In this document: positions 46,022 to 54,733 of the stretch, piece by piece
How the letters are laid out: the number at the start of each line of letters is the position of its first letter
Numbering within the stretch: the stretch's first letter is position 1
Made by a program: the position numbers and the translations under genes
Notes under the pieces: model-generated
What the model saw: only the letters and a program-made list of their open reading frames with translations
Database searches by the model: none
What the model was told of the DNA's origin: nothing
DNA from: Kribbella soli
Lineage (GTDB): Bacteria > Actinomycetota > Actinomycetes > Propionibacteriales > Kribbellaceae
Assembly: GCF_004331345.1 (NCBI RefSeq)
Contig: NZ_SJJZ01000006.1
Coordinates: forward strand, 310,001-374,000
DNA length: 64,000 bases
Direction: 5' to 3'

Positions 46022-47322
46022 GAGGCCGTCACCAGGGCGATCCCGCCGGCTGTGAACGCGACCATCGCGGCCAGCATCGGGTACTGCGCCCTGCGTAACT
46101 GCCGGCGCCGGAACAGGTCGGCAGCGCGATCGTGCGCGGACACGACCCCAAGTACGTGTCCGAGCACGATCGCACCGATCTGGACCCCCGCGATCAGGCC
46201 GGTCCCGAGGAACGCGTAGTCGATCCGCGTACCGCTCGTCCCGAGCAGGTCCCAGCCGCGCCCGAACGGGTCGGTCGCAAGCAGCCAGCCGTCCTGACCC
46301 TGGAACATCGCGAACGAGAAGTAGTGCGCGACGGCGTACCCGATCGCTATCGGCACCAGCGAATGCACGAACGCACCCGGTAGCCCGGCGGCCCCGACCG
46401 CCCCCGGCCGAATCTGCGCCGCGGCGGTCGTTCGCGCGGCCAACAAGAACAGGGCGGTGACGATCGCGATCGCGGCGATCAGCCCAAGGGTGTAGACGAC
46501 GAGGTGCTGCGGTCGGCTCAGCTCACCGGTCAGCCGCATCCAGGCCGACCAGCAGGAGATTCCGTCGAAGGCCGTTGAACCGAGCAGCAAACACAGCAGT
46601 CCGACGATCCCCGGTTGCTGCGGCATCGTCGCCAGTCCGGCGAGCGGGTTGCGCAGTTCGAGCCGGCCTCGAGCGCCGCGGCCGATCGGGCTCAATCGGC
46701 CGAGCGTCTCGGCGTACACCTCGAAGCTGTCCCCGATCGCGAACCAGGACGGGCCGTACACGATGCCCGCGGCAACATTCACGACGGCGTACGTCGTGGC
46801 GAAGATCGCGACCACGCGCGGCTCGGAGCCTTCGGGGTACACCAGTTCGAGCCAGAGGAAGCCGGCCAGACCGGCCACCGCGGGCCAGTACGCGATCCCG
46901 TCCGGGAGCCGCCGGTACGACGTACGCCGTACCAGGCCCGCGATCGTCCGCAACGGGTTTGCGAGCCGCCAGATCGGTCCGCAGAGCAGCGAGAGCGGGA
47001 TGATGCCGACCCAGATCCATACGTACAGCCAGGTCGGCCCCGGATTCAGGGACGGCTCGGGGTTGCCGAACCACGCGGCCCCGAGCAGGAGTGCTAGCGC
47101 TGCTAGCCCAGCCAGCCTCAGTACGACGCGGGTCGCCGGGTGGTCGACGATCCGGGTCAGGACCTCGAGCGGGCGGCCAATCGTCCGCTCGAAACGAGGG
47201 CGCGACCAGAACGCGGCGAGCGCGAAGAACGACACCGCGACCGCGGCACCGGCGGAGTAGATCGCCAGCCACAGCGGCACCGGCAGGTCCCCTCGACCGC
47301 CGATCCCATGCAGTGGCAGCAC
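46018..47322 (-). CDS. Polytopic membrane protein (annotated in relatives as fenitrothion hydrolase-type)
   Basis: 434 aa with about 10-11 TM segments. The N-terminal MLPLHGIGGRGDLPVPLWLA (His, Gly-rich) is followed by GPTWLYVWIWVGIIPLSLLC, NPLRTIAGLVRR, AFDGISCWSAWM and ALFLLAARTTAA. I recall similar actinobacterial proteins carrying the label fenitrothion hydrolase, but no hydrolase motif is evident and that name is not supported here. It is coupled to the 59-aa ORF. A half-site of the MerR-type operator lies 38-44 nt upstream. Confidence 0.7.
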   Translation of the reverse strand: MLPLHGIGGRGDLPVPLWLAIYSAGAAVAVSFFALAAFWSRPRFERTIGRPLEVLTRIVDHPATRVVLRLAGLAALALLLGAAWFGNPEPSLNPGPTWLYVWIWVGIIPLSLLCGPIWRLANPLRTIAGLVRRTSYRRLPDGIAYWPAVAGLAGFLWLELVYPEGSEPRVVAIFATTYAVVNVAAGIVYGPSWFAIGDSFEVYAETLGRLSPIGRGARGRLELRNPLAGLATMPQQPGIVGLLCLLLGSTAFDGISCWSAWMRLTGELSRPQHLVVYTLGLIAAIAIVTALFLLAARTTAAAQIRPGAVGAAGLPGAFVHSLVPIAIGYAVAHYFSFAMFQGQDGWLLATDPFGRGWDLLGTSGTRIDYAFLGTGLIAGVQIGAIVLGHVLGVVSAHDRAADLFRRRQLRRAQYPMLAAMVAFTAGGIALVTAS

Positions 47323-47376
47323 CGCGTACTCCGATCAACCGGACTATCCGACCGATCGAATGTAACACGACCGATG

Positions 47377-48831
47377 TCACATAGCGAGGGTCTGATATTC
47401 GGAGGGATCGAAGCGCCGGGTCAGCTGCCGGAACCGGAACGTGAACGACGGCCAGATGGTCGTGTTGCGCCCCTCCGAGTCCAGGTACCAGCTGGTGCAG
47501 CCGCCGCGGGTCCAGATCGTGTTCCGCATCGACGAGCGGACCCCGTCGACGAACGCGCGCTGCACGTCCCGCCGTACCTCGACCTCACGCAGGCCCTGGG
47601 CGTCCATGGTCTTCAGCGCGTCGAGGATGTACGCGATCTGGGACTCGATCATGAACACCATCGAGCTGTGCCCGAGGCCGGTGTTCGGGCCGATCAGCAT
47701 GAAGAAGTTCGGGAAGCCGGCGATCGCCGTACCGAGATGGGCCTGCATGCCGTCGGCCCAGGCCTCGCGCAGCGAGACACCGTCGCGGCCGTGCACCATG
47801 TCCATCACCGGCAGGTCGGTGACCTTGAAGCCGGTGCCGTAGACGATCGTGTCAACCTCGTGCTTCACGCCCTCGGTGGTGACGATCCCGGTCGGCGTCA
47901 CCTCGGCGATCCCGTCGGTGACCACCTCGACGTTCGGCCGCGCGAGCGCCGGGTAGTAGTCGTCGGAGATCAGCACGCGCTTGCAACCGAGGGTGAAGTC
48001 CGGCGTCAGCTTGGCCCGCAGCAGCGGGTCGCGGACCTGGTGCGCGAGGTGCTTCTCGGCGACCTTCTGCGCCTGCTTCATGATCGCGGGCAGCTTGGCG
48101 AACCCGAGCACCATCGACTCGCGACCCCAGTAGATCCCGGCCCGGACGGCCTTCTGTACCAGCGGGAAGCGCCGGTAGATCGCCTTCTCCGCCGCGGTGA
48201 TCTTGCGGTCGGGCCGCGGCATCACCCACGGCGGCGTCCGCTGGAACAGGTGCAGTTCCTCGACCTCGGGCTGGATCGCCGGCACGAACTGGATCGCCGA
48301 CGCGCCGGTCCCGATCACGGCGACCTTGCGACCGCTGAGGTTCAGGTCGTGGTTCCAGCGCGCGGAGTGGAAGACCTCCCCCTCGAAGTCCTCGATCCCG
48401 GGCAGCTTCGGGTACGACGGTTCCGCGAGCGGGCCCATACCGGACAGCACGATGTCCGCGGTGAACGTCTGCTGGTTCGTGGCGATCTGCCAGCTGCCGT
48501 CCACCCAGCGCGCCGACTCGACCGTGTTGCCGAAGCGGATGTGCGGGCGGACGCCGTACGACTCGGTGACCTTGCGCAGGTAGTCCTCGATCTCGGGCTG
48601 CGGCGAGAACGTCGACGACCAGTCGGGGTTCGGCGCGAACGAGAACGAGTACAGGTGCGACGGGACGTCACACCGGCAGCCCGGGTACGTGTTGTCCCGC
48701 CAGGTGCCGCCGACGTCCTCAGCGCGCTCCAGTACGACGAAATCGTCGTACCCGGCCTGCTTCAGCCGGACCGCCATCCCGATCCCCGCGAACCCGGTGC
48801 CGATCACCACGATCCGATGCCGCTCGCCCAT
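47377..48831 (-). CDS. Flavin-containing monooxygenase (Baeyer-Villiger type)
   Basis: 484 aa. FAD Rossmann motif IVVIGTGFAGIGMAVRLKQA (GxGxxG), GGTWRDNTYPGCRCDV, the Baeyer-Villiger fingerprint FEGEVFHSARWNHD (FxGxxxHxxxW), then NADPH-binding VAVIGTGASAIQFVPAIQ. It inserts oxygen into ketones or oxidises heteroatoms, using NADPH and O2. A little shorter than classical BVMOs. Divergent from a TetR regulator across a perfect palindrome, so probably inducible by its substrate. Confidence 0.93.
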   Translation of the reverse strand: MGERHRIVVIGTGFAGIGMAVRLKQAGYDDFVVLERAEDVGGTWRDNTYPGCRCDVPSHLYSFSFAPNPDWSSTFSPQPEIEDYLRKVTESYGVRPHIRFGNTVESARWVDGSWQIATNQQTFTADIVLSGMGPLAEPSYPKLPGIEDFEGEVFHSARWNHDLNLSGRKVAVIGTGASAIQFVPAIQPEVEELHLFQRTPPWVMPRPDRKITAAEKAIYRRFPLVQKAVRAGIYWGRESMVLGFAKLPAIMKQAQKVAEKHLAHQVRDPLLRAKLTPDFTLGCKRVLISDDYYPALARPNVEVVTDGIAEVTPTGIVTTEGVKHEVDTIVYGTGFKVTDLPVMDMVHGRDGVSLREAWADGMQAHLGTAIAGFPNFFMLIGPNTGLGHSSMVFMIESQIAYILDALKTMDAQGLREVEVRRDVQRAFVDGVRSSMRNTIWTRGGCTSWYLDSEGRNTTIWPSFTFRFRQLTRRFDPSEYQTLAM

Positions 48832-48877
48832 GAGGTTCTCCAGCCCGTTCGTTCGTCGTCGGAGGTTACTTGTCCGG

Positions 48878-48896
48878 AACTTACTCGTAGTAAGTT
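48878..48896. promoter_or_regulatory. Perfect palindromic operator, TetR-type
   Basis: aacttact-cgt-agtaagtt: perfect 8-bp arms with 3-bp centre. It lies 26-44 nt upstream of the TetR GTG start and 47 bp from the monooxygenase start. A related ttac half lies on either side. TetR proteins commonly bind such sites. Confidence 0.75.
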
Positions 48897-48921
48897 ACTC
48901 GGAGTCAGTTAGACTGCGCAA

Positions 48922-49554
48922 GTGACCTCGACCACGGTTCCCCAAGGCCCGCCGAAGCGCCGACGCGACCGGGCCGCTCGGGAACGGGAGATCCTCGAGG
49001 CGGCCGAGCGGATCTTCGGCGAACGCGGGTACCAGGGCACATCGATGGACGACGTCGCCGCACAGGTCGGGGTGTCGAAACCGCTGATCTACCAGTACTA
49101 CGGCTCGAAGGACGGCCTGTTCCTCGCCTGCCTCGCCCGGCTCCGCGGCCACCTGCTGGACACCGTCGCCGACGCCGTGATGGCCGCCCCCGACGCCGAG
49201 GACGCCCTGTACGCCGGGTTCCTGGCCTGGTTCCGCTTCCTCGACGAGCACCCGCAGGCGTGGTCCGTCCTGGTCGACGAGGGCATGCTGAGCGCCGGCC
49301 CCGCCGCGGAGGCCACCGACGAGGTACGCGCGGCCTTCATCGAACTGATCGCCCAGATGGTCCGGATGAACCTTCCCGCCGGCCGCCCCGTCGACGACGA
49401 CGAGGTCCAGATCGTTGCCCAAAGCATCTCCGGCGCCACCGAACGCCTGGCCATCTGGCGCACCCGCGCCGCCACGCCACCAACCCCCGAAAAGGTGGCC
49501 CGCACCCTCCAAGACCTTCTCTGGCAGGGCCTCCACACCCTCAAGACCACCTGA
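48922..49554 (+). CDS. TetR-family transcriptional regulator
   Basis: 210 aa from GTG 48922. TetR HTH: REREILEAAERIFGERGYQG, TSMDDVAAQVGVSKPLIYQY, YGSKDGLFLACLARLRGHLL. The C-terminal ligand domain is all-helical (about 65-210). Divergent from the monooxygenase. The next gene (GNAT) starts in its stop codon (TGATG), so both may be co-transcribed. Confidence 0.92.
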   Translation: MTSTTVPQGPPKRRRDRAAREREILEAAERIFGERGYQGTSMDDVAAQVGVSKPLIYQYYGSKDGLFLACLARLRGHLLDTVADAVMAAPDAEDALYAGFLAWFRFLDEHPQAWSVLVDEGMLSAGPAAEATDEVRAAFIELIAQMVRMNLPAGRPVDDDEVQIVAQSISGATERLAIWRTRAATPPTPEKVARTLQDLLWQGLHTLKTT

Positions 49555-50168
49555 TGCACCTCGAGTCCCACCCCGAGGCCGCCGTACCGCAGGCCCTCCG
49601 CCACCAGATCCACGCGCTGCAAGACCAGGCCTGGCCCGATCCCCCAAACGACGGCCGGCCCGGCTCCCGAACACCTGCGACCGGCGCTCCGCCGGACAAC
49701 GGCCTGGTCCACGACCCGGCTCTTCAGCCGCTGTCGCTGATCCTCGTCGACGACGGCATGGTCGTCGCCGCACTCGACATCCTGCGCAAGCCGCTTCACC
49801 ACGCCGGAACCACCTTCCAGGCCGGCGGTCTCAGCACCGTCGTGACCCGCGCAGACCTCCGCGGCCGCGGCTACGGCCACCACCTGATCACCGCCGCCCG
49901 CACGGCGATGATCGACCTCCACCTCGACCTCGGCATCTTCACCTGCGACCGGCCTCTCCAGCCGTTCTACGAATCGGCCGGCTGGCAACTCCTCCCCGGC
50001 ACGGTCCTGATCGGCGGCACCCCCGACGCCCCGTTCCCCAGCGACCAACCCGGCTTCGACAAGGTCACCCTCGCCTCCTTCTTCACCCCAACCGCCCGCG
50101 AAGCCGCCCCCACGTTCCACCACACCCGCATCCCCCTCCACCCAGGCCACATCGACAAACTCTGGTAA
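49554..50168 (+). CDS. GNAT-family N-acetyltransferase
   Basis: 204 aa from ATG 49554, overlapping the TetR stop. Acetyl-CoA-binding motif A: LSTVVTRADLRGRGYGHHLI (RGRGYG). Then AARTAMIDLHLDLGIFTCDR and QPFYESAGWQLLPG, the typical GNAT C-terminal helix and strand. The first 60 residues are Pro/Gln-rich and poorly conserved in character. Acceptor unknown; a role beside TetR and monooxygenase is unclear. Confidence 0.85.
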   Translation: MHLESHPEAAVPQALRHQIHALQDQAWPDPPNDGRPGSRTPATGAPPDNGLVHDPALQPLSLILVDDGMVVAALDILRKPLHHAGTTFQAGGLSTVVTRADLRGRGYGHHLITAARTAMIDLHLDLGIFTCDRPLQPFYESAGWQLLPGTVLIGGTPDAPFPSDQPGFDKVTLASFFTPTAREAAPTFHHTRIPLHPGHIDKLW

Positions 50169-50220
50169 CCACGCCGAGGCTCAGCCCGCGCCCCCGACCT
50201 ACCCGAGTGCTCAGCTGCCC

Positions 50221-50420
50221 AAGGTGCACGCGCAGGCGTCGGTCTCGCCGCACGGCTTCATCGCCGACCCCAACAGAACCGGCTTCGCCTGCCTGGACGG
50301 GTGACATCGTCGACGCGGCCACCGGGAACACGTTCGCCTGGTGCACTGCGGGAGACGTGCAGACCCTCACCAGCCAGCCCGACCCACCGCACGAACGCAG
50401 CCACTCGGCCCAGCCGCGCG
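50221..50420 (+). pseudogene. Remnant of a dihydrofolate reductase-family (RibD_C) gene
   Basis: From 50224 one frame reads VHAQASVSPHGFIADPNRTG and stops after CLDG, a typical N-terminus (AxVSxxGFIAD) of the RibD C-terminal/dihydrofolate-reductase family. About 15 nt further the frame shifts and continues VDAATGNTFAWCTAGDVQTL, resembling the FDWYxxGDVE segment of the family. No catalytic core follows. This is a decayed 5-prime fragment directly upstream of an intact family member. Confidence 0.65.
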
Positions 50421-50563
50421 TGCCTACCGCGAGCCGTCGCCGAAGTACGCTCGCACCCAGCCGACAGCGCCTGCTCTGGCAGCAGTGTCGGATCGGGGCT
50501 GACGTGGTCGTAGTAGTGGTGAGGGCACCGACGAAGACGCCCACCAAACCAGGGGAGAACAGC

Positions 50564-51139
50564 ATGACCGCCAGCTACACCTTCGACATCTTCTCCAGCT
50601 TCGACGGCTACTCGAACAGCAGAACGTTCGGTGGCTACTTCGGGAAGCAAGGCCCGGAGTTTCTCGAGCACCGCTTCGAGCAGTTCAGCGAGGAGCAGCG
50701 GCTGGTCCTCGGGGCCAACACCTTTCGGGGCATGGCGGCGATGCTGGCCTCGAGCTCCGCGGGCTCCGAGGTATTCGACCCATGGGTCACCCGGATGCGG
50801 AACCTGCCGACGACGGTGGTGTCGAACACCCTCGAAGGAACCCTCGACTGGCCGGACGCCACCGTCCTGAACGGCGACCCCATCGAAGCCATCGCCCGCC
50901 TCAAGAAGGAGTCGGACGTCCCGCTGCGCTCACACGGCAGCCTGACCCTGAACCGCGCACTACTAGCCGCCGGCCTCGTCGACCGCGTCCAGGTAACCCT
51001 CTTCCCCGTAATCACCGGCCAGAGCGGGCTGGGCCGAATCTTCGAGAACACACCCGACCTCGACCTAGAACTGATCGAAACCCACACCCTCGACAACCAC
51101 ACCCAAGAACTCATCTACCGCCCTACTCTCCACGCCTGA
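50564..51139 (+). CDS. Dihydrofolate reductase-family protein (RibD C-terminal type)
   Basis: 191 aa from ATG 50564 with AGGGGAGAA upstream. TFDIFSSFDGYSNSRTFGGY is the family opening, then EEQRLVLGANTFRGMAAML, RMRNLPTTVVSNTLEGTLDW and VPLRSHGSLTLNRALLAAGL (NADPH-binding), and FPVITGQSGLGRIFENTPDL. Such stand-alone actinobacterial proteins are NADPH reductases of unknown substrate. A decayed relative lies just upstream. Confidence 0.92.
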   Translation: MTASYTFDIFSSFDGYSNSRTFGGYFGKQGPEFLEHRFEQFSEEQRLVLGANTFRGMAAMLASSSAGSEVFDPWVTRMRNLPTTVVSNTLEGTLDWPDATVLNGDPIEAIARLKKESDVPLRSHGSLTLNRALLAAGLVDRVQVTLFPVITGQSGLGRIFENTPDLDLELIETHTLDNHTQELIYRPTLHA

Positions 51140-51203
51140 CCGCACCACCCCGAGATGCCAGACTCCGCCGCACAATCCGGGCGGAGCCCCACAACCGGAG
51201 CCT

Positions 51204-51376
51204 GCACCCCACCAGCAGCAGGCTGCGCCTTTACAAGCGAGCGACTGCGCCCCACCAGCAGCGGCCGTCCCTTCACAAACCGAGGACCGCGCCCCACCAG
51301 CAGCGGACCGTGCCTTTACAAGCGAGCGACTGCGCCCCACCAGCAGCGGGCTGTCTTCACAAACTGGCGACTGCGC
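51204..51376. repeat. Tandem array, 4 x about 43 bp, non-coding
   Basis: Units begin at 51204, 51249, 51291 and 51334, sharing gccccaccagcagcgg and a middle of ctttacaagcgagcgactgc. A fifth, degenerate copy runs to about 51420. It lies in the 690-bp gap between the reductase gene and the HNH gene. Open frames through it look like repeat-driven shadows. Confidence 0.8.
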
Positions 51377-51620
51377 CTTACAAGCGGCGAGATGCGCTGC
51401 AAGCGGGGCTGCGCCTTACGAGTAGGCCCGATCGGTTCTCCGATGCACGAGCAGCGCATGCGGCACACTCGCCTTGGAACCTCAGCCAGACGCACCCCGC
51501 CCGACGAAACATCTCCCCCGGCATCAGCTACGCGTGCCAAGCACCCGGGTCATGGTGCACCCCGGACACCGCGCACCTCGGGTGCACCCCGGACACCGCG
51601 CACCCCGGTGCACCCAAGGG

Positions 51621-51716
51621 ATGCACCTCCGGCACGGTGCACCTCCGGCACGGTGCACCTCCGGCACGGTGCACCTCCGGCACGGTGCACCTCCGGCACG
51701 GTGCGCCTCCGGCACG
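51621..51716. repeat. Tandem array, 6 x 16 bp, non-coding
   Basis: gtgcacctccggcacg repeats six times almost exactly (one copy has gtgcgcc; the first begins a instead of g). Upstream, two imperfect copies of a longer gtgcaccccggacaccgcgcac element precede it. Together with the 43-bp array this makes the whole 690-bp gap repeat-rich. I see no gene in the gap. Confidence 0.9.
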
Positions 51717-51827
51717 GTGCACCCCCGCGCGCAGCAGCAGTGAGTCGCGATCGCGCGGGCGTTCGCGTGTAGCGGGACGCGCGCGCCGGGACTGCCGACC
51801 TGCCCGAGGATGGTGCAGCCGGTGGGA

Positions 51828-53683
51828 TCAGATTGTGGCGAAGGAGGGCGGGCCGGCACCGGACTCGTCCGGGGCGCGCTCACCCCAGACCGCGAACCGG
51901 GCTGCTTCCGCGCGCGTCGACTCGTCGGCACGCCAGCGGCGCGATCTCACACCCGGTGCGGCGGCCGCGGGCACGGCTGCCCCACCCCACGGATCGTCTG
52001 CTGGGGTTGAGGTCTGGGGCCTCGGTTTGCCCGTGGACGTGAGTCCGCCGTCCGCTGGATCAGGGCGCATGGGGCGCTCACCCGGTGGCTCGTGCGCTCG
52101 GGACGCGTCGTCCGGTGGTCTGTGTAGATGGCGGGGTGGTGGGTCGGCCCAGGCAGGCCTGGCTACGTGGACTTCGCCGTTGGTGATGGTGACGGTCCAG
52201 CGGCCCTGGTGCAGGTCGGTGTGGTGACGGCGGCAGAGCAGGGCCAGGTTGTTGATCTTCGTCTCGCCGCCGTCGATCCAGGAGATCAGGTGGTGTGCGT
52301 CGCACATGATCGGTGGGGCTCCGCACACGACACAGCCGCGGTCGCGGGTGTTCAGGGCGCGGCGCATCGCCCGCGTGACCAGCCGCTCGCACCGGCCGAC
52401 ATCCAGCGGTTCGGAGTTCGAACCGAGCACGATCGGGATCACCTTCGCATCACACGCCAGCCGCCGGATCGCGGCCGCGGACAGACCATTGCTGTAGACG
52501 GTGTGCCCGATCGCGTCCGCGGTCGCTGCCTTCAGGTCTTCCAGGTCGATCGTCACGGTCAGGTTTGCCTTCGCCCCGAACCCGGGCACCACGTCACCAC
52601 CCACCACGCCAGCTGCCGCCACATCAGCAGCACCAGAGCCCGGGACGGCTACCGCCGCACCCTCCGAGCCAACATCCAAGCTGCTCACCGCGTCGGCCGC
52701 TGTCTCCACCGTAGAACCAAACTCCGTCGAGTCAGCCTCCGTGGAACCTCTCGCCGTAGAACCAGCTGCCGTCGAGCCAGTCTCCGTGGAACCGGCCGTC
52801 GTGGAACCAGCTGCCGTCGAGGCAGCCTCCGTGGAACCTCTCGCCGTAGAACCAGCAGCCGTGGAACCAGCCGTCGTGGAACCTGTCTGTGCGGAGCTTG
52901 GCTGTGTGGGGTTGGTTCGTGTGTTGGTGGGGCGGGGGATGGTGGGGCTCGGGGTGCCTGCGTCGAGGGCGGTGGCGGCGAGGGTCAACGTGGTGGTGAG
53001 GGCGTCGGCCTGGCGCTTCTCGCGGGAGCGGGGGTCGGGGCCGCCGTCGAGGGTTTTGTGGGGGCGGGCCCCAGCGACGATCATCGTGCGGAGGAGCTCG
53101 GCGTTCTCGTTGGCGAGGTAGCCCTTGAATTTGACGCCGCGGTCGGCGGTGGTCAGGGTGAGGGTTTCGCGGGCGGCCGCCTTGTGTTCTTCGGGTTCGG
53201 GGCCGTCGGTGTCCAGGATGTCGCGGGACTGCTCGGCGGCCTTGCGCAGATCGATCGGTGCCAAGTGGCGGGCCAGGCGGACCAGCTCCTGTTCGGCGAA
53301 CTCGAGGTCCGCGACCGGCACCGTCGTCGGCACCTTCTCCAGGGCGGTCACGATCGCCTCGGCCTGCGCCGGCCGCAACACCACCGCAGGAATCTCTCCG
53401 TCGTCCGCGAGTTCGGGGTCGGGGAGGGCGGCGGTGACCGCCGCATACTTCGGCAGGGCGCGGGCCAGGCGGGCTCGCGGTAGGCGCGGGAGTGGTCGAG
53501 GCGGTAGCGGAATTCCAGGTACTGGACCATGTCGCGGGCGCCGGCCTGTTCGGCGTAGCCGGACTTGTCCATTGCCGCGACGATCCGCAGCCGGCGGGTC
53601 TCGATGCGGGCCAGGTCGGCGTCGGCCTGGTCGAGAGCGCGCACCAGCTCGGCGTCGCTCATCAACTCAGGCGGCCTGTCCAT
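51828..53683 (-). pseudogene. DUF222/HNH endonuclease-domain gene with single-base frameshift
   Basis: The N-terminal DUF222 region starts at 53683 (MDRPPELMSDAELVRALDQA, YLEFRYRLDHSRAYR). The frame is lost near 53475, and the other frame continues VTAALPDPELADDGEIPAVV and QAEAIVTALEKVPTTVPVAD. Loss of one base restores length arithmetic (1856 nt is one short of 619 codons). The C-terminus has an intact HNH core: CVVCGAPPIMCDAHHLISWI, then NNLALLCRRHHTDLHQG. Between the two lies a GSTxx repeat. Similar REP13E12/HNH genes occur in multiple copies in actinobacteria. A sequencing error is possible. Confidence 0.75.
52704..52883 (-). repeat. 12-copy 15-bp repeat coding for GSTxx pentapeptides
   Basis: 180 bp, exactly twelve 15-bp units, reading GSTTA, GSTAA, GSTAR, GSTEA and variants, in the linker between the DUF222 and HNH regions. 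The unit pattern in nucleotides is close to ggttccacggcggct. It keeps frame throughout. Confidence 0.9.
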
Positions 53684-53790
53684 GCATCAAAGCCTAGACA
53701 CCCCCACCGACAGTTTCCAAAGCCACAACCCCTTGTTTCCAAGGGATTCTGTTATCCACAGATCTCCATAGGATCTTGCGCAAGCGGCGG

Positions 53791-54702
53791 CTAGTGTGCA
53801 GTGAAGTCGGTGAGGATGTCGGCTACTGACTCCTGGCCGTCGCGGAGGGTGTTGGGGAAACGGCCCATGTAGTAAGGGATTGCGATGATCACGAGGGACA
53901 ACGCCCAGCCGCGGGCGCGGAGCCAGGTGGTGTCGTCGACCTCGAGTGCTTCGCGGTAGGCCTTCCTGGACTCGCCTTCGAACATCCACCACGCGGGCAG
54001 TACGTCGCCGGCCGGGTCGGCGGCACGCGCCGTAGCGAAATCGATCACCGCCGACAGCTTGCCATCAGCAACCAGTACGTTGCCCGACATCAGGTCGCCG
54101 TGGATCCACCGCGGCGTACCGTCCCAGGTGTCGGCGGCCAAGGACTCCTCCCACGCCGCCAGCACGCGCTCGGTGTCGAAGTGCTCCCGCAGCTCGTCAA
54201 GCGCCTCGCGGAACATCTCGTCCCGCGGCGCCAGCGGCGTACCGCGGCTGAACGGATCGTCGTCCGGAACCGGCGCGCCGGTCGTGTCGACCTCTCGGAG
54301 GGTCCGTACGAAACCGGCCAGCTCATGAGCCGCCTGCGTCCCGTCGACAGCCTCCGGAGTGAACGGTGCTCCAGGCAACCACCGGTAGACGCCCCAGGTG
54401 AAGGGGTAGACGTCTGCGGGCTGGCCGAGCTCCAGCGGTTCTGGAATCGGGAGCGAGACGTACGGCGCCAAGCGTGGCATCCAGGTGAGATCGTTCTCGA
54501 CCTGGCCCTGGTTCCGCGACGTCCGCGGCAACCGGACCGCCAGGTCGTCGCCGACGCGGAACGTCACGTTGTCGGTCCCCGACCGCTCGACCACCCGCAC
54601 CGGCAGCCCCGCCCAGCGTGGGAACTGCTCCGCCAGCAATCGCTCCACCACCGCGGAGTCGATTTCCACCTCGTCGTCATGCAGCTTCGAAACACCCGTC
54701 AC
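53791..54702 (-). CDS. Phosphotransferase (APH family) 1
   Basis: 303 aa. N-lobe: VVERLLAEQFPRWAGLPVRV, SGTDNVTFRVGDDLAVRLPR. C-lobe: catalytic loop RWIHGDLMSGNVLV (HGDxxxxN) and VIDFATARAADPAGDVLPAW (metal-binding Asp). Close in style to aminoglycoside/macrolide phosphotransferase-like proteins. Followed by a second, shorter phosphotransferase-type gene on the same strand just upstream. Confidence 0.9.
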   Translation of the reverse strand: MTGVSKLHDDEVEIDSAVVERLLAEQFPRWAGLPVRVVERSGTDNVTFRVGDDLAVRLPRTSRNQGQVENDLTWMPRLAPYVSLPIPEPLELGQPADVYPFTWGVYRWLPGAPFTPEAVDGTQAAHELAGFVRTLREVDTTGAPVPDDDPFSRGTPLAPRDEMFREALDELREHFDTERVLAAWEESLAADTWDGTPRWIHGDLMSGNVLVADGKLSAVIDFATARAADPAGDVLPAWWMFEGESRKAYREALEVDDTTWLRARGWALSLVIIAIPYYMGRFPNTLRDGQESVADILTDFTAH

Positions 54703-54733
54703 GGCGCGACCCTCACACTCGGACGACGTACGG

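Noticed and set aside
46018-47322. Naming the membrane protein a hydrolase
   Set aside because: The label is remembered from other annotations but no catalytic motif is visible.
51204-51376. CRISPR-like repeats
   Set aside because: The units are contiguous and degenerate, without unique spacers, and no cas gene is present.
51155-51772. Apparent protein over the tandem arrays
   Set aside because: The frame is open only because the repeats lack stops; sequence is repeat-driven, without ribosome site or motif.
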